The translations under genes were made by a program, and so were the position numbers. From NCBI RefSeq assembly GCF_027924665.1, contig NZ_AP027043.1, forward strand, positions 1,984,001 to 2,048,000: DNA of 64,000 nt. The letters are read 5' to 3'. The notes beneath the pieces were generated by a model. The model was not told the origin of the DNA and did no database searches. It saw only the letters and a program-made list of their open reading frames with translations. The DNA comes from Flavobacterium sp. GSB-24 (GTDB taxonomy: Bacteria > Bacteroidota > Bacteroidia > Flavobacteriales > Flavobacteriaceae). Position 1 is the stretch's first letter. Every line of letters starts with the position of its first letter. Shown piece by piece: positions 27,297 through 35,152 of the stretch.

Positions 27297-27524
27297 ATGT
27301 CAGCTATTTTAAAACTTAAATTCTTTTTTGAAAAATATGGTTTTCATGTTTCTTCAAGATTGGCAGATAAACTAGGAATGCGTGTAACAAGCGTAAGACT
27401 ATTTTTTATTTATATATCTTTTGTGACAGCAGGTTTAGGATTTGGAGTTTACCTGACTCTCGCTTTTTGGATTAGATTAAAAGATTTAATTCGCTCAAAA
27501 AGAACATCAGTATTTGATTTATAA
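27297..27524 (+). CDS. PspC domain small membrane protein
   Basis: A 75-residue protein with one PspC domain: an amphipathic N-terminal helix, then LADKLGMRVTSVRLFFIYISFVTAGLGFGVYLTLAFWI containing one or two membrane-spanning helices. PspC proteins respond to envelope stress in other bacteria. No PspA or PspB partner is near, so only the domain assignment is secure. It is flanked by its own promoter element and a bidirectional terminator. Confidence 0.85.
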   Translation: MSAILKLKFFFEKYGFHVSSRLADKLGMRVTSVRLFFIYISFVTAGLGFGVYLTLAFWIRLKDLIRSKRTSVFDL

Positions 27525-27559
27525 AAAAAGCTCCAAATTTTCATTTGGAGCTTTTTTAT
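27524..27559. terminator. Bidirectional terminator, PspC / amino-acid permease
   Basis: A 15-bp perfect inverted repeat (27524-27538 with 27543-27557) centred on AGCTCCAAAT, loop TTTC, with A and T runs on both sides. Confidence 0.9.
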
Positions 27560-27573
27560 TGAAATAGTATTTT

Positions 27574-29040
27574 TTATTCTTCGATTCCGTTGTTAAGTTT
27601 CGATCTTTTCTTACTGTATCCAAAGTAAACTAGAATACCAATAACAAGCCATCCTAATGATAATAATTGAGCGTCTAAACTCAAATTGATAATTAGGTAA
27701 GTATTAATTGAGATTCCTAATACTGCGATAACAGGTAAAGCAGGAACTTTAAAAGTTCTGTTTAATTCAGGTTGTTTAACTCTTAAAATCCAAACAGCGA
27801 TACAAACCATTGTAAAGGCAAATAAAGTACCAAAACTAGTCATATCTGCTAATTTATTGATTGGTGTAAAAGCAGCAACTGTTGCAATAATACCTCCTAA
27901 GATCATTAAATTGGTTTTTGGTGTTCCAGAAATCGGATTTACTTTAGAAAAAACAGAAGGAATTAAGCCGTCTTTAGACATTCCAAGGAAAATTCTAGAT
28001 TGTCCCATAATCATTACCATCAATACAGAAACTAAACCGATAGTAGCAGCAACAGTAATAATAAAGCCTGCCCATCCTTGTCCGGCGATATCAAAAGCAT
28101 AAGCAACTGGTGCTTTAATAGCTTCTGGATATTTTCCTAGCGGATTAAAATCTTGGTAATTCATCATTCCTGTTAAAACTAAAGAAACAAGAATATATAA
28201 AGTTGTACAGATTAATAAAGAAGCAATGATCGCAAACGGAACATCTTTTTTAGGATTAATAGCTTCTCCAGCCTGCGTAGAAACAGCATCAAAACCAACA
28301 TAAGCAAAGAAAATCGCCGCAGCTCCGGAAACAATACCTCCAATTCCGTAAGCATTATGAGTAGTTTCTTTTTCAACAATTTGAGTAGCTTCAGGAATAA
28401 ATGGGTGCCAATTTGCAGTATTAATAAAGAAAAGACCCGCAATAATTACAAAGATTACAGCAGAAACTTTAAGAATAACAATTGCATTATTGGCTTTAGC
28501 AGCACTTTTTGTACCTTTAATAAGTAATGAAATAACTAAAATAACGATCAAAAAAGCTGGAAGATTCATAGAGAAACCTTCTCCAGTGTAGCTTGCTGGA
28601 TCTGTTGTAAGCCAGTCAGGAAGTTTGATGTGAAACATTTTGAGCAATTTATTAAAATATCCCGACCAGGAAACGGCGACCGTCATGGATCCCATTGCAT
28701 ATTCGAGAATAAGCCCCCAGCCAATTATCCAGGCAAAAATTTCACCAATTGTACCATAAGCATATGCATAAGCAGATCCCTCTACAGGTAAAATTGACGC
28801 AAATTCAGAATAGCAAAGAGCTGCAAAAACGCAGGCAATACCTGCAATAATAAACGAAACAGCTAATGCTGGACCTGCATGATAATAAGCTCCAGTACCG
28901 GTAAGTACAAAAATTCCTCCACCGATAATGGCACCAACTCCAATCGCAGTAAGACTCCATTTTCCAAGGACTCTCTTTAAATTACTTTTTTTTATATCGG
29001 CCTCAAAGGCAGATATTGGTTTAACTCTCCAAATTGACAT
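27574..29040 (-). CDS. APC-family amino-acid permease
   Basis: A 488-residue inner-membrane transporter of the amino acid-polyamine-organocation superfamily, cationic-amino-acid-transporter branch. The first helix region LTAIGVGAIIGGGIFVLTGTGA is the classic APC signature; about 12 further hydrophobic segments follow, including GFDAVSTQAGEAINPKKDVP. The substrate is not determinable by eye. I chose the ATG at 29040 (MSIWRVKPISAFE); the 24 residues open upstream include the promoter region. A TACATTTG promoter element lies 32 bases before this ATG on the minus strand. Confidence 0.92.
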   Translation of the reverse strand: MSIWRVKPISAFEADIKKSNLKRVLGKWSLTAIGVGAIIGGGIFVLTGTGAYYHAGPALAVSFIIAGIACVFAALCYSEFASILPVEGSAYAYAYGTIGEIFAWIIGWGLILEYAMGSMTVAVSWSGYFNKLLKMFHIKLPDWLTTDPASYTGEGFSMNLPAFLIVILVISLLIKGTKSAAKANNAIVILKVSAVIFVIIAGLFFINTANWHPFIPEATQIVEKETTHNAYGIGGIVSGAAAIFFAYVGFDAVSTQAGEAINPKKDVPFAIIASLLICTTLYILVSLVLTGMMNYQDFNPLGKYPEAIKAPVAYAFDIAGQGWAGFIITVAATIGLVSVLMVMIMGQSRIFLGMSKDGLIPSVFSKVNPISGTPKTNLMILGGIIATVAAFTPINKLADMTSFGTLFAFTMVCIAVWILRVKQPELNRTFKVPALPVIAVLGISINTYLIINLSLDAQLLSLGWLVIGILVYFGYSKKRSKLNNGIEE

Positions 29041-29071
29041 ACTATTATATTGGTTTATTGTTATTAAGCTC

Positions 29072-29106
29072 CAAATGTATTGTTTTTTGTAAAAAATAAA
29101 AACAAA
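29072..29106 (-). promoter_or_regulatory. Promoter of the amino-acid permease
   Basis: On the minus strand TTTG (29103-29106) and TACATTTG (29072-29079) are 23 bases apart, at the upper end of the usual spacing. Confidence 0.55.
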
Positions 29107-29313
29107 TATCATGTTTTAAGTTATAAATTATTGATTTTTTTTAAAGGACTCTCAAGGATGCTTCTTTAAGTATTGATATTCATTAAATTAATTGCTCTTT
29201 TGTAGCAGATTTGATAATTTTTTTAAAAACTATTTTCTTACTAATTTTCTTAATAAATTTGAAAGATTTTTCTGATTTTTAATTTTGAATAAATTTGAAA
29301 CTCTTTTTTGTTT

Positions 29314-30204
29314 ATGAATTTCACACATTTAAATAAGTATTTGCATTTTACAAAGCATCAACGAACAGGAATCTTAATCCTGTTTATAATTATAATATCA
29401 TTGCAATTATTCTACTTGTTTTCAGATTTTAGTACTTCAGAAACCAAAAGCCCTAATAAAGAAGAATGGATGGCTTATCAATCAGATATTGATGAACAAA
29501 AATCTATTAAACAAAATAGTAAGCCAGTAAATTATCTATTTAATCCAAATTTTATTTCGGATTATAAAGGATATAAACTTGGAATGTCAGTTGAACAAAT
29601 TGATCGCCTGATAGCATTTCGTAAAGAAAATAAATATGTAAATTCAGCAGAAGAATTTCAAAAGGTTACGGGAGTTTCAGATTCATTATTAAATAAGATT
29701 TCTCCTTTATTTAAATTCCCAGATTGGGTTCAGAATAAAACACGTTTCCAAACAGAAAAAACAGAATATACTGCGAAGAGCTTTTCAAAAAAAGTTGAGA
29801 AGTTTGAAGTATTAGATATCAATAAAGCAACACAAGAAGATCTAATAAAAATTTATGGAATTGGAGAAGGCTTATCGTCTAGAATACTAAAGCAGAAAGA
29901 AATTCTAGGATGTTTTGTGTCAATGGACCAAATGCAAGAAGTTTGGGGGCTTTCGCCAGAGGTTATAACTGAGCTAAAGAGCCATTTTAAAGTTGTTATT
30001 CCCTCAACTATAAAAAAAATAGATGTAAATAATGCTTCTTTAAAAGAATTATCCCAGTTTCCATATTTCAGATATACACTGGCAAAACAGATTGTCACGT
30101 ACAGAAGCATGAATGGAAATTTTAATAATATTGAGGATTTAGCAAAAATTAAAGATTTTCCTGTTGAAAAAGCAAAAATAATTAGTTTATATTTGGAGTT
30201 CTAA
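29314..30204 (+). CDS. Membrane-anchored helix-hairpin-helix (ComEA-like) protein
   Basis: A 296-residue protein with one N-terminal transmembrane helix (about residues 18-35, TGILILFIIIISLQLFYLF). Three helix-hairpin-helix segments follow, at roughly residues 75-130, 165-220 and 235-295 (INKATQEDLIKIYGIGEGLSSRIL; VNNASLKELSQFPYFRYTLAKQIVTYR). ComEA proteins bind double-stranded DNA at the cell surface during transformation; whether this one does so is inference. Start is the ATG at 29314 rather than the TTG 6 bases before. The acyl-CoA dehydrogenase starts 13 bp after the stop, so they probably share an mRNA. Confidence 0.88.
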   Translation: MNFTHLNKYLHFTKHQRTGILILFIIIISLQLFYLFSDFSTSETKSPNKEEWMAYQSDIDEQKSIKQNSKPVNYLFNPNFISDYKGYKLGMSVEQIDRLIAFRKENKYVNSAEEFQKVTGVSDSLLNKISPLFKFPDWVQNKTRFQTEKTEYTAKSFSKKVEKFEVLDINKATQEDLIKIYGIGEGLSSRILKQKEILGCFVSMDQMQEVWGLSPEVITELKSHFKVVIPSTIKKIDVNNASLKELSQFPYFRYTLAKQIVTYRSMNGNFNNIEDLAKIKDFPVEKAKIISLYLEF

Positions 30205-30217
30205 AAGAAAGTAACTA

Positions 30218-31360
30218 ATGAATTTTGATTACAACGAAACACAGCAGATGATAGCGCAGTCGATAAAAGACTTTGCTGAAAAAAATATAAAACCTTATAT
30301 AATGGAATGGGATGAATCGCAGATTTTTCCAATCCCATTGTTCAAACAACTTGGCGAAATGGGCTTTATGGGAGTTCTAGTACCCGAAGAATATGGTGGT
30401 TCAGGTTTGGGGTATCACGAATATGTTACTGTAATTGAAGAAATTTCAAAAGTAGATCCTTCAATAGGATTATCAGTTGCGGCACATAATTCCTTATGTA
30501 CTAACCACATTTTAACCTTCGGAAATGAACAACACAAGAAAAAATGGCTTCCAAAATTAGCTACGGCAGAATATATAGGAGCATGGGGGTTAACAGAACA
30601 TAATACAGGTTCTGATGCAGGAGGAATGAATACAACAGCCGTTAGAGACGGAGATCATTGGATTGTAAATGGAGCAAAAAATTTCATAACTCATGCAATT
30701 TCTGGCGACATAGCAGTTGTTATAGTACGTACTGGAGAAAAAGGTGATTCTAAAGGAATGACCGCTTTTGTTTTTGAAAAAGGGATGGCTGGTTTTTCGT
30801 CAGGAAAAAAAGAAAATAAATTAGGGATGCGAGCAAGCGAAACTGCAGAGTTAGTTTTTGATAATTGCCGAGTACCGGATGAAAATAGATTAGGTGAAGT
30901 GGGACAAGGTTTTGTTCAGGCTATGAAAATCTTGGATGGTGGAAGAATTTCCATCGGAGCTTTATCTTTAGGAATAGCAAAAGGAGCTTATGAAGCAGCA
31001 TTAAAATATTCAAAAGAAAGACATCAGTTTGGTCAGCCGATAAGTAACTTTCAAGGTATTTCTTTTAAATTGGCAGACATGGCAACTGAGATTGAAGCTT
31101 CGGAGTTATTACTGCACAAAGCAGCTTTCTTAAAACAACAGCATAAACCAGTAACTACATCCGGAGCTATGGCAAAGATGTATGCTTCAGAAGCTTGTGT
31201 TAAAATAGCGAATGATGCAGTTCAGATTCATGGAGGATATGGCTATACAAAAGATTTTCCTGTAGAAAAATTTTATAGAGATTCAAAATTATGTACTATA
31301 GGAGAAGGAACAACTGAAATTCAAAAATTAGTTATTTCAAGAAATTTATTGAAAGAATAA
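30218..31360 (+). CDS. Acyl-CoA dehydrogenase
   Basis: A 380-residue FAD enzyme that introduces the alpha-beta double bond in acyl-CoA during fatty acid or branched-chain amino acid breakdown. Diagnostic segments are GAWGLTEHNTGSDAGGM (FAD and substrate contact), GMRASETAELVFDNCRVP, ERHQFGQPISNFQGI, and the C-terminal YGYTKDFPVEKFYRDSKLCTIGEGTTEIQ, which carries the catalytic glutamate region. Short-chain or medium-chain preference cannot be decided. The last two codons and the stop lie inside the first unit of a 14-copy AAAGAAT tandem repeat, which is unusual. Confidence 0.95.
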   Translation: MNFDYNETQQMIAQSIKDFAEKNIKPYIMEWDESQIFPIPLFKQLGEMGFMGVLVPEEYGGSGLGYHEYVTVIEEISKVDPSIGLSVAAHNSLCTNHILTFGNEQHKKKWLPKLATAEYIGAWGLTEHNTGSDAGGMNTTAVRDGDHWIVNGAKNFITHAISGDIAVVIVRTGEKGDSKGMTAFVFEKGMAGFSSGKKENKLGMRASETAELVFDNCRVPDENRLGEVGQGFVQAMKILDGGRISIGALSLGIAKGAYEAALKYSKERHQFGQPISNFQGISFKLADMATEIEASELLLHKAAFLKQQHKPVTTSGAMAKMYASEACVKIANDAVQIHGGYGYTKDFPVEKFYRDSKLCTIGEGTTEIQKLVISRNLLKE

Positions 31361-31450
31361 AGAATAAAGAATAAAGAATAAAGAATAAAGAATAAAGAAT
31401 AAAGAATAAAGAATAAAGAATAAAGAATAAAGAATAAAGAATAAAGAATA
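31352..31450 (+). repeat. Perfect 7-bp tandem repeat, 14 copies of AAAGAAT
   Basis: Fourteen identical AAAGAAT units run from 31352 to 31449. The first unit holds the Lys-Glu codons and first base of the stop of the acyl-CoA dehydrogenase gene. Such an array is prone to slipped-strand length change. Confidence 0.97.
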
Positions 31451-31536
31451 TTATGTCTATTTTCTTTGTTCTATCATCTTTTCTCTCTTTTTAAAAATAA
31501 TTCGTAATTTATAACTCATAATTCATAATTAATATT

Positions 31537-31544
31537 TACATTTG
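31537..31544 (+). promoter_or_regulatory. -7 promoter element of rpsU
   Basis: TACATTTG followed by CAG, the same string as in the tRNA/tuf promoter at 33140. It lies 29 bases before the rpsU start codon, and would give a leader of roughly 22-25 nt holding the Shine-Dalgarno site. Confidence 0.6.
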
Positions 31545-31557
31545 CAGCCTTAACGAG

Positions 31558-31565
31558 AGGAGGTG
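31558..31565 (+). promoter_or_regulatory. Strong Shine-Dalgarno site of rpsU
   Basis: AGGAGGTG is a full complement to the 16S rRNA 3' tail, 8 bases before the ATG. It stands out because other genes in the window have A-rich leaders without such a site. Confidence 0.9.
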
Positions 31566-31573
31566 TCTATATT

Positions 31574-31768
31574 ATGTTAATTATACCAATTAAAGACGGA
31601 GAAAATATCGATAGAGCATTAAAGCGCTATAAAAGAAAATTTGATAAAACAGGAACTGTTCGTCAATTAAGAGCACGTACTGCTTTTATTAAGCCTTCTG
31701 TTATCAAAAGAGCTCAAATTCAAAAAGCTGCTTACATCCAAGGCTTGAAAGATAGTTTAGAGAGTTAG
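31574..31768 (+). CDS. rpsU: 30S ribosomal protein bS21
   Basis: A 64-residue basic protein of the small ribosomal subunit, beginning MLIIPIKDGENIDRALKRYKRKFDKTG. In Bacteroidota, bS21 helps hold the 16S anti-Shine-Dalgarno tail in a pocket, which explains why most mRNAs in the phylum lack Shine-Dalgarno sites. This gene has a strong AGGAGGTG site, consistent with autoregulation through free anti-Shine-Dalgarno sequence on ribosomes lacking bS21. It is monocistronic by its own promoter element and terminator. Confidence 0.97.
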   Translation: MLIIPIKDGENIDRALKRYKRKFDKTGTVRQLRARTAFIKPSVIKRAQIQKAAYIQGLKDSLES

Positions 31769-31790
31769 TATTAGCTTTTCAAAAATAATT

Positions 31791-31838
31791 ACCGTTAGTG
31801 GTCAAAATGTTTTAATTTTGATGCTAACGGTTTTTTTT
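31791..31838 (+). terminator. Intrinsic terminator of rpsU
   Basis: ACCGTTAG (31791-31798) pairs with CTAACGGT (31824-31831), with an inner AAAAT/ATTTT pairing and an eight-T tail. Confidence 0.9.
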
Positions 31839-31864
31839 GTGCTTAATTTTTAGATTCAATTTTG

Positions 31865-32758
31865 ATGAAAACAAATAAAGAAGCTTTTAGGGATTATCTT
31901 TTGTTAGAGAAAAAATATTCTCCTCATACGGTTGGGGCGTATCTAAATGATATTGTTTCTTTTGAGTCTTTTGTTGTTGAATCTTTTGATCAGGATAATA
32001 TTGATGCTGTAAATTATAGTCAGGTTAGGAGCTGGATTGTTTTTTTGGTTGATCAAAATATTTCTAATGTTTCTGTTAATAGAAAGATGGCTTCTTTAAA
32101 AGCATTTTATAAATTCCTTTTAAAAACAAAACAGATTGAGATTAATCCGATGTTGAAACATAAGGCTTTAAAAACGCCAAAAGTTGTTCAGGTTCCTTTT
32201 TCTGAAAAAGAATTGAAGGATTTATTAAGTCAAATTGAAGTCCCGGTAGGTTTTGAAGAAGTTCGTGATAAGCTTGTTGTTGAAATGTTTTATGTTACAG
32301 GAATGCGTCGTGCTGAATTAATTCATTTAATGATTAAAAATGTTGATCGTTCGGCTGGTGTTATAAAAGTTTTAGGAAAAAGAAATAAAGAACGTATTAT
32401 TCCTATTTTACCAATTATAGTAGATCAAATTGATTCTTATATAAAGGAGAGAGATGGTTTGGATAATATTGTAGATTCAGACTATTTTTTTATTTCGAAA
32501 AAAGGGTTAAAATTGAGTGAATCTTTTGTTTATCGATTAATAAATTCATACTTTAGTAGGGTCTCAGAAAAGGTGAAGAAAAGTCCGCATGTGCTTCGTC
32601 ATACTTTTGCAACTCACTTATTGAATAATGGGGCAGATTTGAATTCAGTTAAAGAATTATTAGGGCATTCTAGTTTGGCGTCTACGCAAGTTTATACTCA
32701 TAATAGTTTGGCGGAGCTTAAAAAAGTATATAAAGGTGCGCATCCTAGAAATAAGTGA
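31865..32758 (+). CDS. XerC/XerD-type tyrosine recombinase
   Basis: A 297-residue tyrosine recombinase with all catalytic residues present: R148 (TGMRRAEL), K172, H242 and R245 (HVLRHTFATHLL), H268 (LLGHSSLASTQVYTH) and nucleophile Y277. The N-terminal SAM-like core-binding domain is at about residues 1-100. Length and position beside rpsU and hpf fit the chromosomal Xer protein that resolves dimers at dif; XerC versus XerD cannot be decided here. It is not flanked by attachment repeats or phage genes, so it is not read as a mobile-element integrase. ATG 31865 is preferred over the TTG codon before it. Confidence 0.93.
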   Translation: MKTNKEAFRDYLLLEKKYSPHTVGAYLNDIVSFESFVVESFDQDNIDAVNYSQVRSWIVFLVDQNISNVSVNRKMASLKAFYKFLLKTKQIEINPMLKHKALKTPKVVQVPFSEKELKDLLSQIEVPVGFEEVRDKLVVEMFYVTGMRRAELIHLMIKNVDRSAGVIKVLGKRNKERIIPILPIIVDQIDSYIKERDGLDNIVDSDYFFISKKGLKLSESFVYRLINSYFSRVSEKVKKSPHVLRHTFATHLLNNGADLNSVKELLGHSSLASTQVYTHNSLAELKKVYKGAHPRNK

Positions 32759-32791
32759 TAATTCTAAATGTTAAATCCTAAAATTTGTATT

Positions 32792-33094
32792 ATGAAGGTA
32801 GATGTTCATGCAGTTAATTTTACTGTCGACAGAAAATTGGTCGATTTTATTCAGGAAAGAATGGATAAGTTAGAAAAATACTACGATCGAGTGGTTTCTT
32901 CAGATGTTTTTTTAAAAGTTGAAAGAACAAGTGATAAAGAAAATAAGGTGGTAGAGATAAAGATTAATGTTCCTGGTGATGATTTTTTGGTAAAAAAACA
33001 GTGTAAGACATTTGAGGAGGCGGTTGAGCTTTCTGCAGAATCTTTAGAACGTTTGCTTGTAAAAAGGAAAGAAAAAATAAGAGCACATATTTAA
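32792..33094 (+). CDS. hpf: Ribosome hibernation-promoting factor
   Basis: A 100-residue protein of the HPF/YfiA (sigma-54 modulation) family that binds the 30S decoding region in slow growth and protects or dimerises ribosomes. MKVDVHAVNFTVDRKLVDFIQERMDKLEKYYDRV is the typical N-terminus, so I chose the ATG at 32792 over that at 32768. It lacks the C-terminal domain of long HPF proteins, so it is the short form. It lies 33 bp after the Xer gene and may be co-transcribed with it. Confidence 0.93.
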   Translation: MKVDVHAVNFTVDRKLVDFIQERMDKLEKYYDRVVSSDVFLKVERTSDKENKVVEIKINVPGDDFLVKKQCKTFEEAVELSAESLERLLVKRKEKIRAHI

Positions 33095-33117
33095 TTGAAA
33101 TTTTTTTTAAAAAATGT

Positions 33118-33147
33118 TTTGATTAAAAGATAAAATACCTACATTTG
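33118..33147 (+). promoter_or_regulatory. Promoter of the tRNA-tuf transcript
   Basis: TTTG (33118-33121), an 18-base spacer and TACATTTG (33140-33147), the best-matched stable-RNA promoter in the window, 37 bases before tRNA-Thr. Confidence 0.75.
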
Positions 33148-33148
33148 C

Positions 33149-33176
33149 AGTCCGTTAGAAATAGCGGACTTTTTTA
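33149..33176 (+). other. Terminator-like hairpin in the tRNA-tuf leader
   Basis: AGTCCG (33149-33154) and CGGACT (33165-33170) form a 6-bp stem followed by six T. It sits at or just after the expected transcription start, before the first tRNA. Confidence 0.5.
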
Positions 33177-33184
33177 ATGCATTC

Positions 33185-33258
33185 GCCGATGTAGCTCAGC
33201 TGGCTAGAGCAGCTGATTTGTAATCAGCAGGTCGTGGGTTCGAGTCCCTCTATCGGCT
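33185..33258 (+). tRNA. tRNA-Thr (anticodon TGT)
   Basis: 74 nt cloverleaf. Acceptor GCCGATG pairs with TATCGGC (one G-T), anticodon loop TTTGTAA gives TGT, and the T arm is GGGTTCGAGTCCC. CCA is not encoded. Confidence 0.95.
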
Positions 33259-33318
33259 CAAAAAAAGTTTCAAATGCGATTTGAAATTCGTTCTTAAAAT
33301 AATGGAATTAAAAAATTA

Positions 33319-33399
33319 GGGGAGATACTCAAGCGGCCAACGAGGGCAGACTGTAAATCTGCTGTGTGAACTTCGCAGGTTCGAATCCTGCTCTCCCCA
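33319..33399 (+). tRNA. tRNA-Tyr (anticodon GTA)
   Basis: 81 nt with the long variable arm of bacterial tRNA-Tyr. Acceptor GGGGAGA pairs with TCTCCCC, anticodon loop CTGTAAA gives GTA, and the T arm is CAGGTTCGAATCCTG. CCA is not encoded. Confidence 0.95.
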
Positions 33400-33480
33400 C
33401 AAAAAAAGAAGGTGAGATTTTGGGTTTTAGATTTTGAAAATCTGAAATCTAAATTCGGAAATCTAAAATCAGAACTCTCT

Positions 33481-33552
33481 GCCGGTGTAGCTCAGGGGTA
33501 GAGTGCTTCCTTGGTAAGGAAGAGGTCTCGGGTTCAAATCCCGACATTGGCT
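33481..33552 (+). tRNA. tRNA-Thr (anticodon GGT)
   Basis: 72 nt. Acceptor GCCGGTG pairs with CATTGGC using two G-T pairs, anticodon loop TTGGTAA gives GGT, and the T arm is CGGGTTCAAATCCCG. CCA is not encoded. Confidence 0.94.
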
Positions 33553-33607
33553 CAAGTAAGTAGGAAATTGAAAATTAATATATAACTAAGATTAAAAATT
33601 AAGTAAA

Positions 33608-34795
33608 ATGGCAAAGGAGAATTTTAATCGTTCCAAACCGCACTTAAACATAGGTACAATTGGACACGTGGATCACGGAAAAACTACATTAACTGCTGCA
33701 ATTACTAAAGTATTGTCAGATGCTGGTTACTGTCAAGCAAAATCGTTTGATCAAATCGATAACGCTCCAGAGGAGAAAGAAAGAGGTATTACTATTAATA
33801 CATCACACGTAGAGTATGAAACAGCTAACCGTCACTACGCTCACGTTGACTGTCCAGGTCACGCGGATTACGTAAAGAACATGGTTACTGGAGCAGCTCA
33901 AATGGACGGAGCTATCTTAGTAGTTGCTGCTACAGATGGTCCAATGCCACAAACTCGTGAGCACATCCTTTTAGGTCGTCAGGTTGGTATTCCAAGAATC
34001 GTTGTTTTCATGAACAAAGTGGATATGGTTGATGATGCTGAGTTGTTAGAGCTTGTTGAGATGGAAATTAGAGATTTATTATCTTTCTACGAATATGATG
34101 GAGATAATGGTCCAGTTATTCAAGGTTCTGCTTTAGGAGGATTGAATAATGATGCTGCATGGGTTCCTAAAATTTTAGAATTGATGGATGCTGTTGATGC
34201 TTGGATCGAAGAGCCAGTACGTGACGTAGCTAAACCATTCTTGATGCCAGTAGAGGACGTATTTACAATTACAGGTCGTGGAACTGTTGCTACAGGTCGT
34301 ATCGAAACTGGTATTGCTAATACAGGAGATCCTGTTGAAATCATTGGTATGGGAGCTGAAAAATTAACTTCTACTATTACAGGAGTTGAGATGTTCCGTA
34401 AAATCCTTGACAGAGGAGAAGCTGGAGATAACGTAGGTTTATTGTTAAGAGGTATTGATAAAGCTGATATCAAAAGAGGTATGGTTATTATTAAGCCAGG
34501 TTCAGTAAAACCACACGCTAAATTCAAAGCTGAGGTTTATATCTTGAAAAAAGAAGAAGGTGGACGTCACACTCCATTCCACAATAACTACCGTCCACAG
34601 TTCTACGTACGTACAACTGACGTAACAGGAGTTATTTCTTTACCAGCAGGTGTAGAGATGGTAATGCCGGGTGATAACTTGACAATTGAGGTTGCTTTAT
34701 TAAGCCCAATCGCAATGAACGTAGGTTTACGTTTTGCTATCCGTGAAGGTGGTAGAACAGTAGGTGCTGGTCAGGTTACTGAAATTTTAGAATAA
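33608..34795 (+). CDS. tuf: Elongation factor Tu
   Basis: A 395-residue GTPase that carries aminoacyl-tRNA to the ribosome. GTP-binding motifs are [11 protein letters not shown] (residues about 19-29), DCPGHADY and NKVDMVD; the C-terminal barrels end [17 protein letters not shown]. It follows three tRNA genes by 55 bp and precedes tRNA-Trp, the classic tRNA-tuf arrangement, so it is probably processed from a tRNA-mRNA transcript. Codon use is strongly biased as for a highly expressed gene. Confidence 0.99.
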   Translation: MAKENFNRSKPHLNIGTIGHVDHGKTTLTAAITKVLSDAGYCQAKSFDQIDNAPEEKERGITINTSHVEYETANRHYAHVDCPGHADYVKNMVTGAAQMDGAILVVAATDGPMPQTREHILLGRQVGIPRIVVFMNKVDMVDDAELLELVEMEIRDLLSFYEYDGDNGPVIQGSALGGLNNDAAWVPKILELMDAVDAWIEEPVRDVAKPFLMPVEDVFTITGRGTVATGRIETGIANTGDPVEIIGMGAEKLTSTITGVEMFRKILDRGEAGDNVGLLLRGIDKADIKRGMVIIKPGSVKPHAKFKAEVYILKKEEGGRHTPFHNNYRPQFYVRTTDVTGVISLPAGVEMVMPGDNLTIEVALLSPIAMNVGLRFAIREGGRTVGAGQVTEILE

Positions 34796-34810
34796 TTTCT
34801 ATAAATATTA

Positions 34811-34850
34811 AAAAGCCAGTTGACTTTCTTAAATGAGGTCACTGGCTTTT
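34811..34850 (+). terminator. Hairpin/terminator between tuf and tRNA-Trp
   Basis: AAAAGCCAGT (34811-34820) pairs with ACTGGCTTTT (34841-34850). The T run is short, and tRNA-Trp starts 4 bases later, so it may be a partial terminator or processing signal. Confidence 0.7.
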
Positions 34851-34854
34851 AATT

Positions 34855-34925
34855 ACGGGCGTAGTTCAAGGGTAGAATAGCGGTCTCCAAAACCGTTGAT
34901 GGGGGTTCGAATCCCTCCGCCCGTG
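34855..34925 (+). tRNA. tRNA-Trp (anticodon CCA)
   Basis: 71 nt. Acceptor ACGGGCG pairs with CGCCCGT, anticodon loop CTCCAAA gives CCA, and the T arm is GGGGTTCGAATCCCT. It lies 19 bp before secE, an arrangement common in bacteria. Confidence 0.95.
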
Positions 34926-34944
34926 CAATAAAAAAATATATCAA

Positions 34945-35142
34945 ATGACAAAAGTTACTAATTATTTATCAGAGGCTTTCGAAGAGTTAAAGTCAAATGT
35001 TACTTGGCCAGCTTGGGCTGAAGTTCAAAAATTGACAATTGTTGTGGCTGTATTTTCTATCTTATTCGCTTTGGCAACATGGGGAGTAGATGAATTTTTT
35101 GCAAAAGCTTTGGCTGGATTTTTTAACTGGTTAAAAGGATAA
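34945..35142 (+). CDS. secE: Preprotein translocase subunit SecE
   Basis: A 65-residue inner-membrane protein, the small essential subunit of the SecYEG channel. It is the short single-span form: an amphipathic N-terminal helix with the conserved EELKSNVTWPAWAEVQKLTIVV, then one transmembrane helix (about residues 32-58). Its place between tRNA-Trp and nusG is the standard bacterial order and confirms the assignment. Confidence 0.95.
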   Translation: MTKVTNYLSEAFEELKSNVTWPAWAEVQKLTIVVAVFSILFALATWGVDEFFAKALAGFFNWLKG

Positions 35143-35152
35143 TTTTTTTGTG

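Noticed and set aside
31352-31450. AAAGAAT array as a CRISPR array
   Set aside because: Units are 7 bp and contiguous with no spacers; there are no cas genes.
31865-32758. Xer recombinase as an integrase of a mobile element
   Set aside because: No direct repeats, phage genes or foreign composition are next to it; it sits among conserved housekeeping genes as in other Flavobacteriia.
34120-34527. 135-residue minus-strand frame inside tuf
   Set aside because: It is the antisense shadow of a strongly conserved gene with biased codons; no independent coding evidence.
34811-34850. tuf hairpin as a complete terminator cutting off tRNA-Trp and secE
   Set aside because: The T run is short and no clear promoter was seen between it and tRNA-Trp, so at least part of transcription is expected to continue.
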